Source of the DNA: Chloroflexota bacterium
GTDB taxonomy: Bacteria; Chloroflexota; Anaerolineae; Anaerolineales; Villigracilaceae
Direction: 5' to 3'
Length of the DNA stretch: 64,000 bases
NCBI GenBank assembly: GCA_016191845.1
Contig: JACPVF010000015.1
Span: forward strand, 186,001 to 250,000
Positions 46,794-56,243 of the stretch are shown one piece after another (within the stretch, counting starts at the first letter, position 1; each line of letters begins with the position of its first letter). The position numbers and the translations under genes are program-made. The notes under the pieces were generated by a model, which had not been told where the DNA came from, did not search any database, and was given only the letters and a program-made list of their open reading frames with translations.

Positions 46794-49700
46794 TCAAGGC
46801 AAGCTGAACGTTCGCACAAGAAAGACTGCCATCTGGGCACGGTTGACAACCGTGGCAGGACAATAGTTCCCGCCACCGCAACCGCCGGTGATCCCCTCTG
46901 AGGCCAGTTGCTCAATCCATGCGGCGGCCCAGTGATTGGTTGGGACATCGGTGAACACGCCTGTCGGGCTGGGCGGGGTGTAGGCCGCGCCATGTTCTGC
47001 CCTCAGGAGGAACACAGCCATCTGGTCGCGGGTGACGGGTGTTTCGGGGCAATAGTTTCCGTTGCCACACCCCCCCGTGATTCCTTCGGCATAGAGTTGC
47101 TCGATCCAGGCGGCAGCCCAGTAATTGGCAGGGACATCCCCGAAGACGGTCCCAGTCGCGGTAGGTGGAACATAGGAGTTGCCATGCTCGCCGCGTAAGA
47201 GGAAGACCGACATCTGGGCGCGGTTGACGGAGACCTCGGGACAGTACATCAGCGGGCTGGTGGAGCAGCCGCCAGTCACGCCTGCTGCATATAGGCGCTC
47301 GATGAAGGATCGTGCCCAGTAGTCGGCTGGAATGTCCGTAAAGAAGGAAACGCTGGCCATTGTGGTGAAAGACCACCATGTTCCGTTATTGGCGGATGTG
47401 ACGCCGCCCATGTTGTTGGCATGGATCTGCCAGTAGTATTTTGTGGAGGGGAGCAGGCCGCTCGCCACGGTGTTGTTGGCTGTTCCCACATTCGTCCATG
47501 GAAAGCAGTATCCATCGTTGGTGGTGTCGTAGCACACTTCGTATGAGATTGTGTCTGCCGAGGGGTCCCATGACAAAACAAGGCTTGCGGGTTGGTAGGT
47601 GACCGCATTGGTGGGAGAAGTCTTCTCGAAAGCAGCCGGGGTCGACCAGGGATTGAACTCATATGCTCCGATGTCGCAATACACGCTGCCGTCGTTGTTA
47701 CCATCCACCGGACGGGGCTTCCCACGCTGGTCATTGTTGTAGGTGGTTCCGCAACCGTTCACATTGCCAGGGATTTTATCCATGGCCGGGCTGTTGAGTT
47801 GTAGGGCATGTGTTTGGGTGGAACCACCGTTATTCAGTAGTGGATTTAGAAGCGGATCCTGCCCCGTGATGTCATGCAGAGAGGGGGCGAAGGAGCAACC
47901 GGTAAGGCTTTGGACCAGGTTGTAATCTTGTGAGATGATCTCTCCGCCGCAGTCGGGTGCAAGGCTATTCCAATCGCTATTTCCCGCCAGGATGCTGCTT
48001 TTTAGATTGACCGTCCCAAGATAGTTTCTAATCCCTCCGCCGAACCCCAAGCCGTTATGCTTGGTATCTGCAATGTTCCCGGTAATGGTTGAATAACTGA
48101 TATTAATTGTGGTATCAGAGCCATTTGAGATTCCTCCGCCAATCCAGCCTGCGGAATTGCCTGAAATGGTTGTATTTGTAATCGTGACCAGGTTATTGCC
48201 AAGATAGAGGGCACCTCCCTGGACAGGGGTGGTGTTATTGGCGAACAGGCTGCTGTTTATGGTGAGTTGGCCCCAACTCGATAAGCCTCCCCCTCCCTGA
48301 GCGGCGAAATTTCCGGTGATTTTGCTATCGGTAATCATGACAGCCCCAGTTTGCGCTACTCCGATTCCTCCGCCAATCGAATTAGTTCTGTTATTGGACA
48401 CAGTGGCGCGTATCAGAGACAGAGATCCACCCGAAGCTTGGACCAAAATGCCGCCCCCGCCCTGAGTGTCTGCAAAGTTGCCCGAGACCGTACTGTCGGT
48501 CAGTGTGACTCCTCCCCAGTCTGTGAAGATTCCCCCACCCCAGGCAGGGGTTGTATTGTTGGAAATCGTGCTGTTTGTTGCGGAGAATGAGCCGGTCAGG
48601 ACATAAGCTCCTCCACCCCCTTGTGTAGCCAAATTCCCATCTATGATGCTGTCAGTCAGGCTAACGGTCCCACCCCATTGGAAGATACCTCCCCCGCTAT
48701 TAGCCGTGTTGTTCATGATCGTAACATTGTCCAGATATACTCCAGTGTCATCCACGTAAATAGCGCCCCCTTGAACGGCATGATTATTCAAAAGAGTCGT
48801 ATTGATAAGATTAATGGAGCCAGTATTTATATAGATCGCCCCCCCCATGGTTGAGTCGTGAGTTTCAGGATAGATGCCATCTGCACAACCGTTTTTCACA
48901 GTGATATCACTGATAGTGACTGCGTTGGCCGTGATATACAGGATACGAAACTCACCAGGCTCGTGACTCTCGTTTAGGGTACAAGCTAAAGCGGGATCAC
49001 GCTGGATGGTGGCGTTATTGCCGTGAATCGTGACATCTTGGTATACCTGCGGAAGCCCGCTATCCCCGTAAGTGCTGTCCACGGGAAATGCCAATGTATA
49101 CGTGGCCCCTGCCTGCAATTCAATGGCGCTGAGTACCCCATCGGTATTGGCAGCATTGATCGCCTCCCACAGGGTGCAATGACTGACTCCGCAGACCCCG
49201 TCGCTGGCCTGGGCGGTGGAGTTAACCGTGTAGATCGGGCCGGGTTGGGCGGTCTCTGCTACCATGGTTGTGAAACTCCACCACGTTCCGCTGTTGGCAT
49301 CTGTGGTGCCGCCCGCATTTACTGCTCGCACCTGCCAGTAATAGGTGGTTAAAGGGGACAATCCTGAGATGTTGGTGAAAATTGAGGAGGTTGAATTCCA
49401 AGAGCCATCACAGGCGGAGTTGTTGTTTGTATCGTAGCAGTACTCATAATAGGAAACACCACTGCTGGTCTCCCAAGAGAGGAGGGGATTGAGGGACTGG
49501 CCGACAGCGCTATTCACGGGTGCAATTTTGCTGAAAGCGCCGGGTGGGGCTGGAATGGTCGTGAAACTCCACCAGGTGCCGCTGTTGGCGTAGGTGGTCC
49601 CGCTCGTGTTGACGGCCCGCACCTGCCAGTAGTAGGTAGTGCTATACGATAGGCCGCTGATCCCCACGGAAGTACCTGTCCCGGTCGATATCCACGAGCC

Positions 49701-50945
49701 ACCGCATGAACTGTCGTTGGAAGTGTCGTAGCAATATTCATAACTGGCGGCTCCGCTGCTGGAATTCCACGTGAGGGACAGGCTGAGCGGGCGATTAAGT
49801 AGCCCATTTGCGGGCGCGGACTTGCTGAAATCGGCGGGCGCACTGGAGGAGGTGGTGAACGACCACCAGACTCCGCCATCTGCTTCCGTTGTCCCGCCTG
49901 TGTTGATTGCATGGACCTGCCAGTAATAAGTCGTATTGGGCGACAACCCACTCAGCCCTGCGGAAGTGCTGCTGCCTGTGGAGGTCCAGGTTGCATTGCA
50001 AGTGGAATTATTGGAGGTGTCGTAGCAATATTCGTAACTGGCTGCTCCACTGCTTGTTCCCCAGGAAAGCGTGGGAGAGGTGGATTGGTTGGGGGATCCG
50101 TTTGCAGGCGTGGATTTACCGAAGGCTCCGGGTGCCGGCGGGGTTCCACTTGGGTTGCCCACCTTGGCGCCATTCACGCCGGTGAGCGTGTTCCCGTTGC
50201 TGGAACTATCCACAAAGGTAGTGGTGTCCCACCCATCGTCGAAGTGCCATAGGGCGTTGGTATTCCCATCGAATGTAAATGCAGTTGTAGGGACGGTATA
50301 GGTCGAGCCGCTATAGCGAACCGTATTCGAGATGCGGGTCTCTTCCAGCCACCCCTGGGCAGGGTTGATCCCCAGGTATCCGCCAACATTTAGGGCGGAT
50401 GAGGAATTTGGGATGCCAGGCGTCCATTCTGCGGCAGTGCTGGAGGTGGCCAGGCTGCCGTCCAGGTATAAGGCCATCAGGTCCTGGGAAACGGTGTACT
50501 CGTTGTCGAAGACGGCTGCCACATGATGCCAGCCTGTGGTCAGCTCGACGTTGTAATAGATGTATACATAATTGACCGGGTCGGTGTACAAGCGGAAGAT
50601 AAATCGATCTGCCTGGGCCGTGTAATAAAGAATGTATAGTCCATAAGATCCATTCTTCCAGAAGAGGGTGTCGTTGGTTGTGTTGGTCAGGTCTGGGACG
50701 TAGAAGAAGGTCTCCAAGGTGAAGTCATCAGTCGAACCTGTACCCACGTCCAGACTGACGGAATCAGCGGCGGTGGTGTAATCGTCTGCACCGTCCAATT
50801 CCAGGTCCAGACTGTATAGATCTGTTGGGGCTGTAGGGGTTGCCTGGTCTGCAGATACTTCCACGGAGGTCCCGAGGCTAAAACAGAAAACCGCCACCAA
50901 TGCAGCGATTAGGATGCGATACCAAATGGTATGCATGGTATTCAT
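46794..50945 (-). CDS. Large secreted beta-helix surface protein with SLH anchor
   Basis: 1383 residues. Signal peptide (ILIAALVAVFCFSLGTSVEV) ending near residue 32; LamG/concanavalin-like domain (about 45-245: YTTAADSVSLDVGTGSTDDF); three fibronectin-III-like repeats (about 270-560, each with YYWQVRAVN and WWSFTT); a right-handed parallel beta-helix (about 570-1080, with many xGGGIxxxxGxVxLTDSxxxGN turns); a fourth Fn3-like repeat; and three C-terminal SLH domains (about 1193-1383). The SLH domains carry a GGC...YCPE cysteine pair. It is likely held on the cell wall and may bind or cleave polysaccharide. GGAGG stands 6 bases before the ATG at 50945. Confidence 0.9.
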   Translation of the reverse strand: MNTMHTIWYRILIAALVAVFCFSLGTSVEVSADQATPTAPTDLYSLDLELDGADDYTTAADSVSLDVGTGSTDDFTLETFFYVPDLTNTTNDTLFWKNGSYGLYILYYTAQADRFIFRLYTDPVNYVYIYYNVELTTGWHHVAAVFDNEYTVSQDLMALYLDGSLATSSTAAEWTPGIPNSSSALNVGGYLGINPAQGWLEETRISNTVRYSGSTYTVPTTAFTFDGNTNALWHFDDGWDTTTFVDSSSNGNTLTGVNGAKVGNPSGTPPAPGAFGKSTPANGSPNQSTSPTLSWGTSSGAASYEYCYDTSNNSTCNATWTSTGSSTSAGLSGLSPNTTYYWQVHAINTGGTTEADGGVWWSFTTSSSAPADFSKSAPANGLLNRPLSLSLTWNSSSGAASYEYCYDTSNDSSCGGSWISTGTGTSVGISGLSYSTTYYWQVRAVNTSGTTYANSGTWWSFTTIPAPPGAFSKIAPVNSAVGQSLNPLLSWETSSGVSYYEYCYDTNNNSACDGSWNSTSSIFTNISGLSPLTTYYWQVRAVNAGGTTDANSGTWWSFTTMVAETAQPGPIYTVNSTAQASDGVCGVSHCTLWEAINAANTDGVLSAIELQAGATYTLAFPVDSTYGDSGLPQVYQDVTIHGNNATIQRDPALACTLNESHEPGEFRILYITANAVTISDITVKNGCADGIYPETHDSTMGGAIYINTGSINLINTTLLNNHAVQGGAIYVDDTGVYLDNVTIMNNTANSGGGIFQWGGTVSLTDSIIDGNLATQGGGGAYVLTGSFSATNSTISNNTTPAWGGGIFTDWGGVTLTDSTVSGNFADTQGGGGILVQASGGSLSLIRATVSNNRTNSIGGGIGVAQTGAVMITDSKITGNFAAQGGGGLSSWGQLTINSSLFANNTTPVQGGALYLGNNLVTITNTTISGNSAGWIGGGISNGSDTTINISYSTITGNIADTKHNGLGFGGGIRNYLGTVNLKSSILAGNSDWNSLAPDCGGEIISQDYNLVQSLTGCSFAPSLHDITGQDPLLNPLLNNGGSTQTHALQLNSPAMDKIPGNVNGCGTTYNNDQRGKPRPVDGNNDGSVYCDIGAYEFNPWSTPAAFEKTSPTNAVTYQPASLVLSWDPSADTISYEVCYDTTNDGYCFPWTNVGTANNTVASGLLPSTKYYWQIHANNMGGVTSANNGTWWSFTTMASVSFFTDIPADYWARSFIERLYAAGVTGGCSTSPLMYCPEVSVNRAQMSVFLLRGEHGNSYVPPTATGTVFGDVPANYWAAAWIEQLYAEGITGGCGNGNYCPETPVTRDQMAVFLLRAEHGAAYTPPSPTGVFTDVPTNHWAAAWIEQLASEGITGGCGGGNYCPATVVNRAQMAVFLVRTFSLP

Positions 50946-51140
50946 GGATTCCTCCCCGGGTTGGGGAGTTGCCCCAAACCCGCCTAGACAAAGGACAACA
51001 GTACCATTACTTTACAATTTTGAAAGGTGGATTCCAAGTGTCATTCATCACAAATAAAAATTCCGCGCTAGTTTAGTACAAGAATACCTAGGATCTGTAT
51101 GCAAATTAAGATTGTGTCACTCTGAGTGAAGTATGGCGTG

Positions 51141-51289
51141 AGTTCCACCGATCTGGACGCCATCAGCATCGTGGGCGGGACCTTATACTTCTCGACCGAT
51201 AACACGGCGTATGGAGCATGTACCTGGATGGCACATCCCCCGGCCTGACCAGCAGTAGTCTCGATATCGACGCATTCGATGTGCAGTAG
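51141..51289 (+). pseudogene. Fragment of a secreted-protein gene
   Basis: Two frames on the plus strand join into a beta-strand-rich fragment: SSTDLDAISIVGGTLYFSTD followed, after a frameshift near 51212, by MYLDGTSPGLTSSSLDIDAF ending at a stop. The pattern of a repeated LDAI/IDAF unit is like repeats in secreted Chloroflexota proteins. Start and most of the gene are missing. Nothing else is seen in 50946-51393. Confidence 0.5.
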
Positions 51290-51302
51290 TAAATCTTGAA
51301 TC

Positions 51303-51330
51303 AAAAAGGCGGCCCTCATGCCGCCTTTTT
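51303..51330. terminator. Bidirectional terminator
   Basis: Stem AAAAAGGCGGC pairing with GCCGCCTTTTT over a CCTCAT loop, with A- and T-runs. It would end transcription of the fragment at 51141-51289 (+) and of the minus-strand genes arriving from 51394. Confidence 0.88.
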
Positions 51331-51393
51331 GATTTGTACTAGTTTTGCTTGTCGCTTTTGATCAACAAATCAAGTATTCTCGATTAGTTCACC

Positions 51394-51780
51394 TTATCTT
51401 CTTTTTATATATGCTTCAACTGTAATTTCTGGATCGTCTCGGATGTCAACATCCCAACTCCCTGCGGCATATAAATTGGTTAGCTGTATTTTCCAAAACA
51501 TCGCCAAATCATTTGCAATCTTTTTGTAGAATGCTGGAGGAATATTTTCTCTGTCAGGATCGTTGTAAACAAGATAAGCGACTTCGACCGAAAAATAATC
51601 TACTTTCTCAAAGTCGGGCCAGATAATATCTAAAAAACTTATCCAATGAATTGCACGGCCATACATGATCGCGCTTTGAAGCTCGTCAATCACGTGAGTG
51701 GGATTTCCTTCTTGAAGCCTTTGGAATTCAGGAACATCCTGTAATCGAAACTCTCTGGATAAGCGATATTCTGGTTGCAT
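51394..51780 (-). CDS. Hypothetical protein, 128 residues
   Basis: Not recognised. The frame starts with a good ribosome-binding site (GGAGAAGATA before the ATG), lacks a signal peptide or membrane segment, and is rich in acidic and aromatic residues (RAIHWISFLDIIWPDFEKVD, PPAFYKKIANDLAMFWKIQL). It is clearly more AT-rich than the DnaI-like gene 41 bases upstream. It could be a recent arrival or a small accessory gene; no function is proposed. Confidence 0.6.
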   Translation of the reverse strand: MQPEYRLSREFRLQDVPEFQRLQEGNPTHVIDELQSAIMYGRAIHWISFLDIIWPDFEKVDYFSVEVAYLVYNDPDRENIPPAFYKKIANDLAMFWKIQLTNLYAAGSWDVDIRDDPEITVEAYIKRR

Positions 51781-51821
51781 TATCTTCTCCTCGCCAGAGA
51801 TGGCATTCAGGCTGGGAAAAC

Positions 51822-53339
51822 TTATTTTGCTTTTTTATGACCTGCTGCCGTGGACTTCCCCTTCGTCATCCTGCGATACGGAGGCATATCCACCACGTGG
51901 ACCTGGCTCTTGGCTGCGTCCAGGATCTTGTTCCACAACCCTGGGTAGTTGACCGCGAACGCGTCGGGCTTGAGCGTGGAGGTGATGACGGTCGGCAGGT
52001 GGGCGTAGTAGCGGTGATTCAGCACCTGGTAGAGTTTGTCCTCCGCCCACACGGAGCTGGCGCCGCTCTCCTTCAAGTCGTCGAGGATCAGCAGGGGGGT
52101 GGATTTGATCTCGTGGAAACGGCGATCAAACGAAACATCCGATTTGGGGCTGAAGGTCTGGCGCAGATAGTCGAGCAGGTCGCCCACTTCCACCAGGATG
52201 GCCTGTCCACCCAGGTCGATGCGGTAGTTGCCGATGGCGGCCGCCAGGTGGGTCTTTCCGCAGAAGGATCCGCCCAACAGCACCAGCCAGCCCTCGGGCT
52301 CCTCGGCGAACGTGATGGCGGCATTGACCGCCTTGCGCAGGGTCTTCAGATCCTCCTGCATCACCTTGACGCGCTGGATCTCTTTCTCTTTATACTTGTT
52401 TCCGAATTTATCCTGCTTCTCGGCGATGACGGTGGTGACGTTTTCCTTGCCGAGCTCATCCTCGCGCGTCTCGAAGGTTTTGAAGGTCATGGCCTTCATC
52501 TCGGGCAGCGATAGCATCGAGATGCCCGGGTTGCTGGTCTCGGTCGGGCGGCGGAAGTCGGGCGCGGTGATGCGGATGTGGTGCACGAACTCCTCGTCCT
52601 GCAGGCGCGAGCGAATGCGGCTCTCGATCTCGTCCAGCATCAGGTTGGTGGTGATGACCGTCGGAAGTTTGTTGATGTAGCGATAGTTCATGATCTGGAA
52701 CAATTTTTCCTGCGCCCAGCCCGTGGCGTTCTGGGTGCCGAAATCGTCCAGCACGAGCAGGTCGGCATTGCGGACCTCCTCGAAGCGGGCCTCGAAGGTG
52801 GTCTCGGGATCGTTGTAGGAGAAGCGCAGGGTGTCGAGCAGGTCGGGCACGGTAATGAACAGCGTGGGCCTGCCCATCGAGACGGCGAAGTTGGCGATGG
52901 CCGCCGCGAGATGGGTCTTGCCGCAGCCGTATCCACCTTCCAGCAACAGCCAGCCCTTGGGCGCGCGCGCGAAATCCTCCGCGTTGTCGCGGGTGACTTG
53001 CAGGTTGTGTACATCCTGCGGCGTCATGAACCTGGCGTTCTTGTTGCCACGCACCTCGAAGTTTTCGAAGGTCAGATGGCTCAGACGATCGAGGCGGCTC
53101 AGTTCGAACAGACGCTGGCGCGCGCCCTCGGCCACATCCGCGCTGCGGCACACGCAAGACTCCAGCCGTCCGAAGCGGGGATCGCCCACGGGCACATCAT
53201 AGCGCACATAGCCGACACCCCCGCAGTGCGGACAGTTCGGGTCACCCAGGGTCGTCTTCTCGTTTGAGGTATTCGGCGAACTCGCCGTCGGTGTATCGTC
53301 CGACATCCTGGCCAGCGTCTTGTCGATTCTTTCTTTCAT
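51822..53339 (-). CDS. Tandem DnaI/DnaC-like AAA+ ATPase (helicase-loader type)
   Basis: 505 residues with two AAA+ modules of the DnaC/DnaI/IstB group. N-terminal zinc-type motif CPHCGGVGYVRYD with Cys36, Cys39, Cys62, Cys64. Module 1: Walker A GGYGCGKTHLAAAIANF (about 133-150), Walker B LLVLDDFGTQ (about 195-204). Module 2: Walker A GGSFCGKTHLAAAIGNY (about 352-368), Walker B PLLILDDLKESG (about 410-421). DnaI-type loaders normally have one ATPase module; the duplication is notable. Lies between dnaD-like and (further upstream) dnaB genes, so helicase loading is the likely role. Start 53339 has AGGGAAAG upstream and overlaps the dnaD-like gene by 98 bases. Confidence 0.85.
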   Translation of the reverse strand: MKERIDKTLARMSDDTPTASSPNTSNEKTTLGDPNCPHCGGVGYVRYDVPVGDPRFGRLESCVCRSADVAEGARQRLFELSRLDRLSHLTFENFEVRGNKNARFMTPQDVHNLQVTRDNAEDFARAPKGWLLLEGGYGCGKTHLAAAIANFAVSMGRPTLFITVPDLLDTLRFSYNDPETTFEARFEEVRNADLLVLDDFGTQNATGWAQEKLFQIMNYRYINKLPTVITTNLMLDEIESRIRSRLQDEEFVHHIRITAPDFRRPTETSNPGISMLSLPEMKAMTFKTFETREDELGKENVTTVIAEKQDKFGNKYKEKEIQRVKVMQEDLKTLRKAVNAAITFAEEPEGWLVLLGGSFCGKTHLAAAIGNYRIDLGGQAILVEVGDLLDYLRQTFSPKSDVSFDRRFHEIKSTPLLILDDLKESGASSVWAEDKLYQVLNHRYYAHLPTVITSTLKPDAFAVNYPGLWNKILDAAKSQVHVVDMPPYRRMTKGKSTAAGHKKAK

Positions 53340-53886
53340 CTTTCCCTTTGTCCTTCCACCGTCTTAAAATCGCTTCGATATATTTCCAACTTCGAGCATT
53401 GCGCGCCACCGCGATCTCGAACGCCTCGGCAAACCACGGCTGGGGATATTCGCGTTCGGCCTCGCGCAGCATATCCGCGATCAACGGGGTCAGCGCGCCG
53501 ATATTCTCTTCATATAGCTGAAAAATATTTGAGTGCTCGACGGGCGGCATGTGCTGGATCTGACTCGGATCGACTCTGCCGCTTTGGATGGCCTCCGCCG
53601 CCATGCGTCCGCGCGGACTGTTGAGCAGGATGAAGGTCCCCGCCTCGGTCTGGACCCGCAGCAGGGTCCCGCGCGAAACGGCCTTGTCCACGCCATCAGC
53701 GAATCCACCGAACTCCTCCACCCGCAGAAAGCGGACCTGTCCCTCCTGGTGCTCGATGCGCCACAGGGCGTGCAGGGTGGCTTTCAATTCATCCAGGTCG
53801 TCGATCTCCGCCAGTAATTCGCGGAAGAGCGTATCAGGCATGGACGTAAAAGTTTCAGTGGAATTAAAACCGTCGAAGGGTTTCAT
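53242..53886 (-). CDS. dnaD: DnaD-domain replication initiation protein
   Basis: 214 residues. The C-terminal half has the DnaD/DnaB_2 domain: NIFQLYEENIGALTPLIADM and EIAVARNARSWKYIEAILRR, with the conserved W-K-Y-I-xx-IL segment. The N-terminal part (ELLAEIDDLDELKATLHALW) is a winged-helix-like region. In Firmicutes DnaD works with DnaB and DnaI to load the replicative helicase; the adjacent twin DnaI-like and DnaB genes support the same job. Met16 (53841) is an alternative start. The 98-base overlap with the next gene is unusually long. Confidence 0.85.
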   Translation of the reverse strand: MKPFDGFNSTETFTSMPDTLFRELLAEIDDLDELKATLHALWRIEHQEGQVRFLRVEEFGGFADGVDKAVSRGTLLRVQTEAGTFILLNSPRGRMAAEAIQSGRVDPSQIQHMPPVEHSNIFQLYEENIGALTPLIADMLREAEREYPQPWFAEAFEIAVARNARSWKYIEAILRRWKDKGKDERKNRQDAGQDVGRYTDGEFAEYLKREDDPG

Positions 53887-53895
53887 ACAATGGAA

Positions 53896-53927
53896 ATGTC
53901 ATTGCGAGCGGAACGAAGCAACGACAT
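53896..53927. repeat. Short dispersed repeat (collapsed form)
   Basis: Begins ATGTCATTGCGAG and ends AACGACAT, the same ends as the 159-bp element at 61292-61450 but with almost no middle. Lies in the 46-base gap between dnaB and dnaD. Confidence 0.6.
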
Positions 53928-53932
53928 GGCTC

Positions 53933-55306
53933 TTACGTATCGAAGGTCACGTGCTTGGTGGCCGCATTCTCGAACTTGGTCAGCGCGCCGCGGAAGATCA
54001 ACTCCACGCTGCCGACGGGTCCATTGCGGTGCTTCGCCACAATGATCTCAGCCACGTTCTGCTTGGTCGTGTCCTTCTCGTACTGGTCGGGGCGATAAAT
54101 GAACATGACGATGTCAGCGTCCTGTTCGAGCGAGCCTGACTCGCGCAGGTCGGAGAGCACGGGACGCTTGTCGGTGCGCTGCTCGACGGCGCGACTCAAC
54201 TGGGCGGCAGTCAACACAGGGACGTTCAGTTCGCGCGCCAGGATCTTGAGATTGCGCGAGATGTACGAGACTTCCTGCACGCGGTTATCGTTGCGGGTGT
54301 CACCGCCCATCAACTGCAAATAGTCGATGATGACCAGGTCGAGGCCGTATTCCATGTGCAGACGGCGGCACTTGGTGCGCAAGGCCAGCGGGGTGATGGC
54401 GGGTGTGTCATCGAGGAAGAGCTTGGTATCGGAGAAGACCTCAATGGCGTGGGTGAAGAGGGGCCACTCGGCCTCGGTCAGCTTGCCCGAGCGCAGACGC
54501 TGCGAGTCGATGCCCGTCTCCTGCGAGATGAGACGCTGCACCACCTGTTCATTGGACATTTCCAGCGAGAAGATGGCCACGTGCTTTTTGTGGGTCAGAG
54601 CGGCGTTCTTGGCCATCGAAAGCAGCAGGCCCGTCTTACCCTGGCCCGGGCGGCCTGCGATGATGATCAGGTCGGACTGGTTCAGGCCGTTCAGCATGCG
54701 GTCCAGGTCAATGAAGCCCGTCGGCACGCCCATAATGTCCTCGGGGCGCTTGGCCAGGTCATCGATGCGGTCGTAGTAATCGCTGAGGACTTCGCGGATG
54801 GGCTGGATATCGTGCTTGAGACGCCGCTCACTGACGTTGAAGATGGCCTTCTCGGCCTCGTCCATGACCGTGTCGACCACGGACTTCTCATCGTAGGCCA
54901 GCGCGGCGATCTGGTTGGCCGCATTGATCATTTTGCGGCGGATGGAGTGCCCCTCGACGATGCGGCCGTAGGATTCCGCGTTGAGCGAGGACGGCACCTG
55001 ATTGACCAGCGAGGTCAGGTAGGCGGGGCCGCCGATCTCGCCCAACTGGTTGACGCGATCCAGTTCCTCGCTGACGGTCAGCAGGTCGATGGGGATACGC
55101 TGCTCATGCAGGCGCGTAAATGCCTCCCAGATCCATTTGTGGCGGTGGATGTAGAAATCCTCCGCGCTGAGGAATTGGGCGACGTCGTAATAGACTTCGG
55201 GATTAATCAGCACCGCCCCTACGACGGCTTCTTCGGCTTCCCGACTATGCGGTATGCTCGGGGCGGCGGGGGCGGTGGATTCTTCCTGGGGCAGATAATC
55301 GGTCAT
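53933..55306 (-). CDS. dnaB: Replicative DNA helicase DnaB
   Basis: Hexameric 5'-3' replicative helicase, 457 residues. N-terminal primase-binding domain (PHSREAEEAVVGAVLINPEV), RecA-like C-terminal domain with Walker A IIAGRPGQGKTGLLLSMAKN, SLEMSNEQVVQRLISQETG (H1a region), Walker B VIIDYLQLMGG and LRESGSLEQDADIVMFIYRP. No intein. Downstream on the same strand are the DnaD- and DnaI-like genes; upstream is the bifunctional-nuclease-family gene, 10 bases away. Confidence 0.97.
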   Translation of the reverse strand: MTDYLPQEESTAPAAPSIPHSREAEEAVVGAVLINPEVYYDVAQFLSAEDFYIHRHKWIWEAFTRLHEQRIPIDLLTVSEELDRVNQLGEIGGPAYLTSLVNQVPSSLNAESYGRIVEGHSIRRKMINAANQIAALAYDEKSVVDTVMDEAEKAIFNVSERRLKHDIQPIREVLSDYYDRIDDLAKRPEDIMGVPTGFIDLDRMLNGLNQSDLIIIAGRPGQGKTGLLLSMAKNAALTHKKHVAIFSLEMSNEQVVQRLISQETGIDSQRLRSGKLTEAEWPLFTHAIEVFSDTKLFLDDTPAITPLALRTKCRRLHMEYGLDLVIIDYLQLMGGDTRNDNRVQEVSYISRNLKILARELNVPVLTAAQLSRAVEQRTDKRPVLSDLRESGSLEQDADIVMFIYRPDQYEKDTTKQNVAEIIVAKHRNGPVGSVELIFRGALTKFENAATKHVTFDT

Positions 55307-55315
55307 TTGGCGGGG

Positions 55316-55897
55316 TCAATTCGGGGTCGGGGGTGGCGGTTCGTCGCTGGGTTTGTCCTTGTCGTCCAACTTGTCGAGATCCAGTTTATCGAGGAAGTCC
55401 TCGAAGATGGACAGGCGGTTGCCCGAAACTTCTGGCGCGGGGCTGCTGGGCTTGGTCTCGGCGGGCGGGGGGGTGTTGGGCATATCCTGTTCAGGGATGA
55501 TGCCCGCCGATTCCATCACGCTCGGGTGGACCAGGATCGGGACGTGAGTGCGCACTGCCAGGGCAATGGCATCGGATGGGCGCGAGTCGATATTGACCTC
55601 GCGGCCATCCACCTCGGCGACGATGTTTCCATAGAACACGTCATTGTTCAAGTTGACGATCTCGACGCGGCGGACGCGTGCATTGAAGGCGACGAAAACA
55701 TTTTTAAGTAGGTCGTGGGTGAGCGGGCGGCTCATTTCGATTTCCTGCAAAGCAACGGTAATGGCCTCGGCTTCATACGGCCCGACCCAGATGGGCAGGT
55801 AGCGGTCCGCATCGGTCTGCCTGAGCACGACCACGCGCTGTGGTGACATCAGGCTGACGCGGACACTATCGATGGCAACTTCAATCATGTCTGACAT
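55316..55897 (-). CDS. Bifunctional nuclease family protein (DUF151)
   Basis: 193 residues. The first 135 match the BFN/DUF151 domain: RVVVLRQTDADRYLPIWVGP, EAEAITVALQEIEMSRPLTH, NIDSRPSDAIALAVRTHVPI. Some members show DNase/RNase activity, but the family role is poorly defined. The C-terminal 55 residues are a Pro/Asp-rich, probably disordered tail. GGAG precedes the ATG at 55897. Transcribed with dnaB. Confidence 0.9.
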   Translation of the reverse strand: MSDMIEVAIDSVRVSLMSPQRVVVLRQTDADRYLPIWVGPYEAEAITVALQEIEMSRPLTHDLLKNVFVAFNARVRRVEIVNLNNDVFYGNIVAEVDGREVNIDSRPSDAIALAVRTHVPILVHPSVMESAGIIPEQDMPNTPPPAETKPSSPAPEVSGNRLSIFEDFLDKLDLDKLDDKDKPSDEPPPPTPN

Positions 55898-56036
55898 AAG
55901 GGCTCCAAGTATCTTATTTTAGCATATCCCAAGTGCGGGCAGGTGAGAATAGCTGGAAAATCCGATGAACCTCTTATGAAGAGAAAACTCGATTTGCAAA
56001 ATTTCGATAATGCGACTATAATGCCCTTCGCTCAAT

Positions 56037-56112
<76 letters not shown>

Positions 56113-56123
56113 AGCAGTAAGAC

Positions 56124-56150
56124 AACCACCGTACCGGGACGGTGGTTTTT
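56124..56150 (+). terminator. Terminator after tRNA-Pro
   Basis: Stem ACCACCGT with ACGGTGGT around an ACCGGG loop followed by TTTTTG, starting 12 bases after the tRNA. Confidence 0.88.
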
Positions 56151-56243
56151 GTTTAAGTAAACATCAACCATAATTTAAAGTCCGTCGTCTTGAACGATGG
56201 GCTTATTGGTTGGTTTGGCGAATGTTGTGAAAAGGGTGCAGGG

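Noticed and set aside
54356-55711. 451-codon plus-strand frame
   Set aside because: Antisense to dnaB and the bifunctional-nuclease gene; those are certain from motifs.
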